Shown here: in pieces, positions 63,967 to 64,000 of the stretch
How positions within the stretch are numbered: position 1 is the first letter of the stretch
Layout of the letters: every line of letters begins with the position of its first letter
Origin: a cyanobacterium endosymbiont of Epithemia clementina EcSB
Lineage (GTDB): Bacteria > Cyanobacteriota > Cyanobacteriia > Cyanobacteriales > Microcystaceae
Assembly (NCBI RefSeq): GCF_029919255.1
Contig: NZ_CP123991.1
Span: 1,481,110-1,545,109 of the forward strand
Length of the DNA stretch: 64,000 bases
Direction: 5' to 3'
Notes under the pieces: generated by a model
Seen by the model: only the letters and a program-made list of their open reading frames with translations
Told to the model about the DNA's origin: nothing
Databases searched by the model: none
Made by a program: the position numbers and the translations under genes

Positions 63967-64000
63967 AACTTTAGAATATTCTCCGATGGCTCGCTTGTGA

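Overview
The window looks like a piece of the chromosome of a unicellular cyanobacterium of the Cyanothece/Crocosphaera type that is well advanced in genome reduction. The intact genes have cyanobacterial family features: ferredoxin-type glutamate synthase, LdpA, a Ycf45-type AAA ATPase, a DUF3747/SPOR protein and a PetL-like subunit. They sit in very AT-rich, decayed DNA: by my addition only about half of the 64 kb (roughly 33 kb) is intact coding sequence. Two phycobilisome core genes (apcB, apcC) are recognisable corpses, while a cytochrome b6f small subunit appears intact. That combination suggests a non-photosynthetic or nearly non-photosynthetic endosymbiont such as the diatom spheroid bodies of Epithemia/Rhopalodia. 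This host assignment is inference; UCYN-A-like relatives are the alternative but are generally more compact.

Layout. 1-3.8 kb: fragment, TPR protein, purE, nagA, PHP phosphoesterase. 3.8-6 kb: decayed, with apcB and apcC pseudogenes. 6-7.8 kb: membrane glycosyltransferase. 7.8-9.8 kb: Crp/Fnr-family and small-protein remnants. 9.8-14.3 kb: LexA-like repressor, GNAT, YcjF-like GTPase and unknown genes. 16.2-17.6 kb: accC. 17.6-20.2 kb: gene-free, extremely AT-rich. 20.2-22.1 kb: pgi and tRNA-Gln. 22.1-24.3 kb: decayed, with a phosphoribosyltransferase remnant. 24.35-26.0 kb: TPP riboswitch (with a second TPP-like element upstream) and thiC. 26-29 kb: decayed, with an IS630-family transposase remnant. 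29-33.7 kb: M48 metalloprotease, recR, DUF3747/SPOR protein. 34.2-38.8 kb: Fd-GOGAT. 41-46.8 kb: membrane/HTH protein, LysM-M23 peptidase, homoserine dehydrogenase, FAD oxidoreductase. 48-50.4 kb: unknown gene and a large bifunctional aldolase/SDR pseudogene. 50.9-55.5 kb: HpnI-like glycosyltransferase, ldpA, ycf45. 55.5-58 kb: several remnants and a petL-like microgene. 58.1-59.8 kb: aroB and a ribbon-helix-helix protein. 59.8-63 kb: AT-rich gene desert. 63-64 kb: small unknown gene and rpe.

The retained genes are mostly core anabolism: purine, thiamine, fatty acid, shikimate, aspartate-family amino acid and glutamate synthesis, plus sugar phosphate interconversion, DNA repair and envelope maintenance. 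Lost genes are light harvesting, accessory regulation and transposition.

The most notable unexplained pattern is a set of long, perfect or near-perfect inverted repeats (up to a 50-bp uninterrupted palindrome). Some lie at gene ends and probably act as terminators; others stand in gene-free decayed DNA. I found no CRISPR array, prophage, nif gene or clearly new multi-gene system.
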